Assembly (NCBI GenBank): GCA_943737045.1
Contig: CALSFV010000656.1
Span: forward strand, 1-64,000
Reading direction: 5' to 3'
DNA: 64,000 nt
DNA from: Parapristionchus giblindavisi
Lineage: Eukaryota > Nematoda > Chromadorea > Rhabditida > Diplogasteridae
The stretch's first letter is position 1; each line of letters begins with the position of its first letter. The position numbers were made by a program, and so were the translations under genes. Shown here in pieces: positions 59,001 to 64,000 of the stretch. The notes below the pieces were generated by a model. The model did not search any database and was not told where the DNA came from. It saw only the letters and a program-made list of their open reading frames with translations.

Positions 59001-62000
59001 CTCTCGCTCCCCCTTCCCTCTCCCTCTCCCCATGCATAGATAGTCTATACCGTAACTTGCTTGAGCCTGGATCAAATTGCAAACTTTTTTCAGCCACAAA
59101 TATGTAATTTGGTATGACGAATTCAGTGAACACACTTTTAGAGAGCGCACGCAACGCTGAAACAGTTACATTGGCAATTTTGGTCTATTTTTTCTATTTT
59201 CACGACAAAAAAAATCAATTTAAAATGCGATCAGAGAAATGTATAAATTCAGTATTCGACGTAGGCTAGACGGGTTAGGTGGCGTTGGTCGCCGTAGCGG
59301 CGGTAGGGGAGGTGTGTATGTGTCTTTTGTGTATGTGAGAGAAGAGCGATTCACCTTCTCCTCCTCCTCTCCTCTCTCTCTCTCTATATGTATCCATCTC
59401 TCACTATAACCATATCTCGGATTTACAATAAAAATATTTATGAAAATATTGAGCTATATCAAATGGTAGAGCATGTCCAGTCTCACCAGCAATCACAGTC
59501 ACGAAAAAGTTCGAAACGGCCACAGGTATGGCCATATCCCGCTCGAATTAGCTCCTGAAAATTCGCAATTTTACCTGTAGAGCATAGCGGACGTTGCGAG
59601 GCGGGAAACGCGCGCTTCCGCAGCTCGAACGGATAAGTTTGAAGCAAGTTGTGGTGATTTAAGTGCGAATTGAAACGATTGCCGCGTTATCTGTCAATTT
59701 CGCGTTGAAGATGAGCGGTTGTGAGTTTTTATGAGTTCAGCTTGTCTTGAGCTAATTATCAGGTGTCAAATTAAATTGTAAACGTACGAATAAAGATACA
59801 CCGATTCGCTCTGGTCGTACAGAGACGCAATGGATAGAGTACGCGTCTCTCTCGCTCCCCCTTCCCTCTCCCTCTCCCCATGCATAGATAGTCTATACCG
59901 TAACTTGCTTGAGCCTGGATCAAATTGCAAACTTTTTTCAGCCACAAATATGTAATTTGGTATGACGAATTCAGTGAACACACTTTTAGAGAGCGCACGC
60001 AACGCTGAAACAGTTACATTGGCAATTTTGGTCTATTTTTTCTATTTTCACGACAAAAAAAATCAATTTAAAATGCGATCAGAGAAATGTATAAATTCAG
60101 TATTCGACGTAGGCTAGACGGGTTAGGTGGCGTTGGTCGCCGTAGCGGCGGTAGGGGAGGTGTGTATGTGTCTTTTGTGTATGTGAGAGAAGAGCGATTC
60201 ACCTTCTCCTCCTCCTCTCCTCTCTCTCTCTCTATATGTATCCATCTCTCACTATAACCATATCTCGGATTTACAATAAAAATATTTATGAAAATATTGA
60301 GCTATATCAAATGGTAGAGCATGTCCAGTCTCACCAGCAATCACAGTCACGAAAAAGTTCGAAACGGCCACAGGTATGGCCATATCCCGCTCGAATTAGC
60401 TCCTGAAAATTCGCAATTTTACCTGTAGAGCATAGCGGACGTTGCGAGGCGGGAAACGCGCGCTTCCGCAGCTCGAACGGATAAGTTTGAAGCAAGTTGT
60501 GGTGATTTAAGTGCGAATTGAAACGATTGCCGCGTTATCTGTCAATTTCGCGTTGAAGATGAGCGGTTGTGAGTTTTTATGAGTTCAGCTTGTCTTGAGC
60601 TAATTATCAGGTGTCAAATTAAATTGTAAACGTACGAATAAAGATACACCGATTCGCTCTGGTCGTACAGAGACGCAATGGATAGAGTACGCGTCTCTCT
60701 CGCTCCCCCTTCCCTCTCCCTCTCCCCATGCATAGATAGTCTATACCGTAACTTGCTTGAGCCTGGATCAAATTGCAAACTTTTTTCAGCCACAAATATG
60801 TAATTTGGTATGACGAATTCAGTGAACACACTTTTAGAGAGCGCACGCAACGCTGAAACAGTTACATTGGCAATTTTGGTCTATTTTTTCTATTTTCACG
60901 ACAAAAAAAATCAATTTAAAATGCGATCAGAGAAATGTATAAATTCAGTATTCGACGTAGGCTAGACGGGTTAGGTGGCGTTGGTCGCCGTAGCGGCGGC
61001 AGGGGAGGTGTGTATGTGTCTTTTGTGTATGTGAGAGAAGAGCGATTCACCTTCTCCTCCTCCTCTCCTCTCTCTCTCTCTCTCTATGTATCCATCTCTC
61101 GCTATAACCATATCTCGGATTTACAATAAAAATATTTATGAAAATATTGAGCTATATCAAATGGTAGAGCATGTCCAGTCTCACCAGCAATCACAGTCAC
61201 GAAAAAGTTCGAAACGGCCACAGGTATGGCCATATCCCGCTCGAATTAGCTCCTGAAAATTCGCAATTTTACCTGTAGAGCATAGCGGACGTTGCGAGGC
61301 GGGAAACGCGCGCTTCCGCAGCTCGAACGGATAAGTTTGAAGCAAGTTGTGGTGATTTAAGTGCGAATTGAAACGATTGCCGCGTTATCTGTCAATTTCG
61401 CGTTGAAGATGAGCGGTTGTGAGTTTTTATGAGTTCAGCTTGTCTTGAGCTAATTATCAGGTGTCAAATTAAATTGTAAACGTACGAATAAAGATACACC
61501 GATTCGCTCTGGTCGTACAGAGACGCAATGGATAGAGTACGCGTCTCTCTCGCTCCCCCTTCCCTCTCCCTCTCCCCATGCATAGATAGTCTATACCGTA
61601 ACTTGCTTGAGCCTGGATCAAATTGCAAACTTTTTTCAGCCACAAATATGTAATTTGGTATGACGAATTCAGTGAACACACTTTTAGAGAGCGCACGCAA
61701 CGCTGAAACAGTTACATTGGCAATTTTGGTCTATTTTTTCTATTTTCACGACAAAAAAAATCAATTTAAAATGCGATCAGAGAAATGTATAAATTCAGTA
61801 TTCGACGTAGGCTAGACGGGTTAGGTGGCGTTGGTCGCCGTAGCGGCGGTAGGGGAGGTGTGTATGTGTCTTTTGTGTATGTGAGAGAAGAGCGATTCAC
61901 CTTCTCCTCCTCCTCTCCTCTCTCTCTCTCTATATGTATCCATCTCTCACTATAACCATATCTCGGATTTACAATAAAAATATTTATGAAAATATTGAGC

Positions 62001-64000
62001 TATATCAAATGGTAGAGCATGTCCAGTCTCACCAGCAATCACAGTCACGAAAAAGTTCGAAACGGCCACAGGTATGGCCATATCCCGCTCGAATTAGCTC
62101 CTGAAAATTCGCAATTTTACCTGTAGAGCATAGCGGACGTTGCGAGGCGGGAAACGCGCGCTTCCGCAGCTCGAACGGATAAGTTTGAAGCAAGTTGTGG
62201 TGATTTAAGTGCGAATTGAAACGATTGCCGCGTTATCTGTCAATTTCGCGTTGAAGATGAGCGGTTGTGAGTTTTTATGAGTTCAGCTTGTCTTGAGCTA
62301 ATTATCAGGTGTCAAATTAAATTGTAAACGTACGAATAAAGATACACCGATTCGCTCTGGTCGTACAGAGACGCAATGGATAGAGTACGCGTCTCTCTCG
62401 CTCCCCCTTCCCTCTCCCTCTCCCCATGCATAGATAGTCTATACCGTAACTTGCTTGAGCCTGAATCAAATTGCAAACTTTTTTCAGCCACAAATATGTA
62501 ATTTGGTATGACGAATTCAGTGAACACACTTTTAGAGAGCGCACGCAACGCTGAAACAGTTACATTGGCAATTTTGGTCTATTTTTTCTATTTTCACGAC
62601 AAAAAAAATCAATTTAAAATGCGATCAGAGAAATTTTAAAGTATAAATTCAGTATTCGACGTAGGCTAGACGGGTTAGGTGGAGTTGGTCGCCGTCGCGG
62701 CGGTAGGGGAGGTGTGTATGTGTCTTTTGTGTATGTGAGAGAAGAGCGATTCACCTTCTCCTCCTCCTCTCCTCTCTCTCTCTCTCTATATGTATCCATC
62801 TCTCGCTATAACCATATCTCGGATTTACAATAAAAATATTTATGAAAATATTGAGCTATATCAAATGGTAGAGCATGTCCAGTCTCACCAGCAATCACAG
62901 TCACGAAAAAGTGCGAAACGGCCACAGGTATGGCCATTTCCCGCTAGAATTAGCTCCTGAAAATTCGCAATTTTACCTGTAGAGCATAGCGGACGTTGCG
63001 AGGCGGGAAACGCGCGCTTCCGCAGCTCGAACGGATAAGTTTGAAGCAAGTTGTGGTGATTTAAGTGCGAATTGAAACGATTGCCGCGTTATCTGTCAAT
63101 TTCGCGTTGAAGATGAGCGGTTGTGAGTTTTTATGAGTTCAGCTTGTCTTGAGCTAATTATCAGGTGTCAAATTAAATTGTAAACGTACGAATAAAGATA
63201 CACCGATTCGCTCTGGTCGTACAGAGACGCAATGGATAGAGTACGCGTCTCTCTCGCTCCCCCTTCCCTCTCCCTCTCCCCATGCATAGATAGTCTATAC
63301 CGTAACTTGCTTGAGCCTGGATCAAATTGCAAACTTTTTTCAGCCACAAATATGTAATTTGGTATGACGAATTCAGTGAACACACTTTTAGAGAGCGCAC
63401 GCAACGCTGAAACAGTTACATTGGCAATTTTGGTCTATTTTTTCTATTTTCACGACAAAAAAAATCAATTTAAAATGCGATCAGAGAAATTTTAAAGTAT
63501 AAATTCAGTATTCGACGTAGGCTAGACGGGTTAGGTGGAGTTGGTCGCCGTCGCGGCGGTAGGGGAGGTGTGTATGTGTCTTTTGTGTATGTGAGAGAAG
63601 AGCGATTCACCTTCTCCTCCTCCTCTCCTCTCTCTCTCTCTATATGTATCCATCTCTCGCTATAACCATATCTCGGATTTACAATAAAAATATTTATGAA
63701 AATATTGAGCTATATCAAATGGTAGAGCATGTCCAGTCTCACCAGCAATCACAGTCACGAAAAAGTGCGAAACGGCCACAGGTATGGCCATTTCCCGCTA
63801 GAATTAGCTCCTGAAAATTCGCAATTTTACCTGTAGAGCATAGCGGACGTTGCGAGGCGGGAAACGCGCGCTTCCGCAGCTCGAACGGATAAGTTTGAAG
63901 CAAGTTGTGGTGATTTAAGTGCGAATTGAAACGATTGCCGCGTTATCTGTCAATTTCGCGTTGAAGATGAGCGGTTGTGAGTTTTTATGAGTTCAGCTTG
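53031..64000 (+). repeat. Satellite units 27-39, subfamily B to window end
   Basis: Units 29 and 30 both have nine A in the A run and an extended CT tract (852 bp each). The private variant gcctgaatcaaattg occurs in units 33 and 38, 4242 bases (five units) apart. Units 38-39 regain gaaattttaaagtataaatt and ggagttggtcgccgtcgcgg, features of subfamily A, so the right end is mosaic. Unit 39 is cut by the window end. Confidence 0.8.

Larger units (their letters stand above)
30902..64000 (+). repeat. Satellite array of about 850-bp head-to-tail units, 38 complete and 1 partial
   Basis: Units counted from the word gacgcaatgg start at 30902, 31755, 32606, 33459, 34312, 35167, 36022, 36877, 37732, 38585, 39438, 40291, 41146, 41999, 42854, 43701, 44556, 45403, 46252, 47099, 47946, 48790, 49635, 50484, 51333, 52182, 53031, 53880, 54729, 55581, 56433, 57279, 58128, 58976, 59824, 60672, 61522, 62370 and 63226. 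Lengths are 844-856. All units share one orientation and no other sequence interrupts them; the array continues past the window. In order a unit holds a tRNA-Arg-like A-box segment, a CT-rich stretch, a TTTTTTCAG word, an A/T zone, TATAAATT, a CGCCG-tnG-CGGCG hairpin, a variable CT tract, a GC-rich block and AATAAA. No rRNA, histone, snRNA or spliced-leader gene was recognised in it. Open frames inside are discussed under rejected items. Confidence 0.97.

Noticed and set aside
31697..63404. Minus-strand open frames of 75-78 codons present in almost every satellite unit
   Set aside because: They stay open because the units are nearly identical. The few changes between units are mostly amino-acid changing (V/I, S/C, S/Y, R/I, V/L), one frame overlaps the other almost fully, and both cross a GA-rich run. 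There is no sign of selection for protein.
30902..64000. Array as 5S rRNA, spliced-leader, histone, snRNA or rDNA spacer repeats
   Set aside because: No 5S core, no SL exon with a GT donor, no histone frame and no rRNA sequence was recognised in the unit. Tandem nematode 5S/SL1 repeats of about 1 kb would show these.
30902..64000. CRISPR-like array
   Set aside because: The repeat is the whole 850-bp unit without unique spacers, and the sequence is eukaryotic.
30902..64000. Telomeric or subtelomeric TTAGGC repeats
   Set aside because: A single gggttaggtgg word occurs per unit, but there is no tandem TTAGGC anywhere.

Overview
The window is nuclear DNA of a nematode. Four spliced genes can be read in the left half. 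Their introns end in the TTTCAG/TTCCAG acceptors typical of nematodes, and three of the four start codons lie 0-4 nt behind such an acceptor, as at spliced-leader trans-splice sites. A nematode-type 7TM chemoreceptor and a transthyretin-like protein (a family expanded in nematodes) agree with this. The many small exons suggest a rhabditid or diplogastrid worm, but the species cannot be named from the sequence. There is no bacterial, organellar or viral gene content. Layout: 1-9540 is gene-poor: retrotransposon tails, a 1.13-kb foldback transposon with almost identical 324-bp arms (1160-2293), a field of mirrored polypurine/polypyrimidine tracts (4291-6893), a small MITE (7492-7645) and a decayed LINE 3' end (7751-8310). 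9544-13924 (+) is a complete 20-exon phospholipase B-like hydrolase (579 aa). 14501-15805 (-) is a complete 7-exon secreted two-domain beta/gamma-crystallin-like protein (188 aa), tail-to-tail with it. 15806-20880 is intergenic: a histone H3 pseudogene, LINE debris and several MITEs. 20882-24771 (+) is a 10-exon chemoreceptor GPCR (303 aa) whose longer introns are filled with transposon relics. 25782-27500 (+) is a 5-exon transthyretin-like secreted protein (131 aa). 27501-30901 holds MITEs and two more foldback elements. 30902-64000 is one uninterrupted head-to-tail satellite array of about 850-bp units (38 complete units plus one cut by the window end). It starts at the exact base where a foldback transposon ends and runs out of the window. 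The genes do not form a pathway or operon; they are independent loci for a lysosomal or secreted hydrolase, two small secreted proteins and a sensory receptor. The most striking object is the satellite. Each unit carries a tRNA-Arg-like A-box segment, a TATAAATT box, a GC hairpin, a variable CT tract and an AATAAA signal, all in one orientation. Variant units show subfamilies, a crossover unit and multi-unit duplications with exact spacing. The open frames inside it do not behave like genes. A second notable feature is an approximately 117-bp palindromic MITE family with eight copies within 14.4 kb, five of them in introns of three of the four genes.
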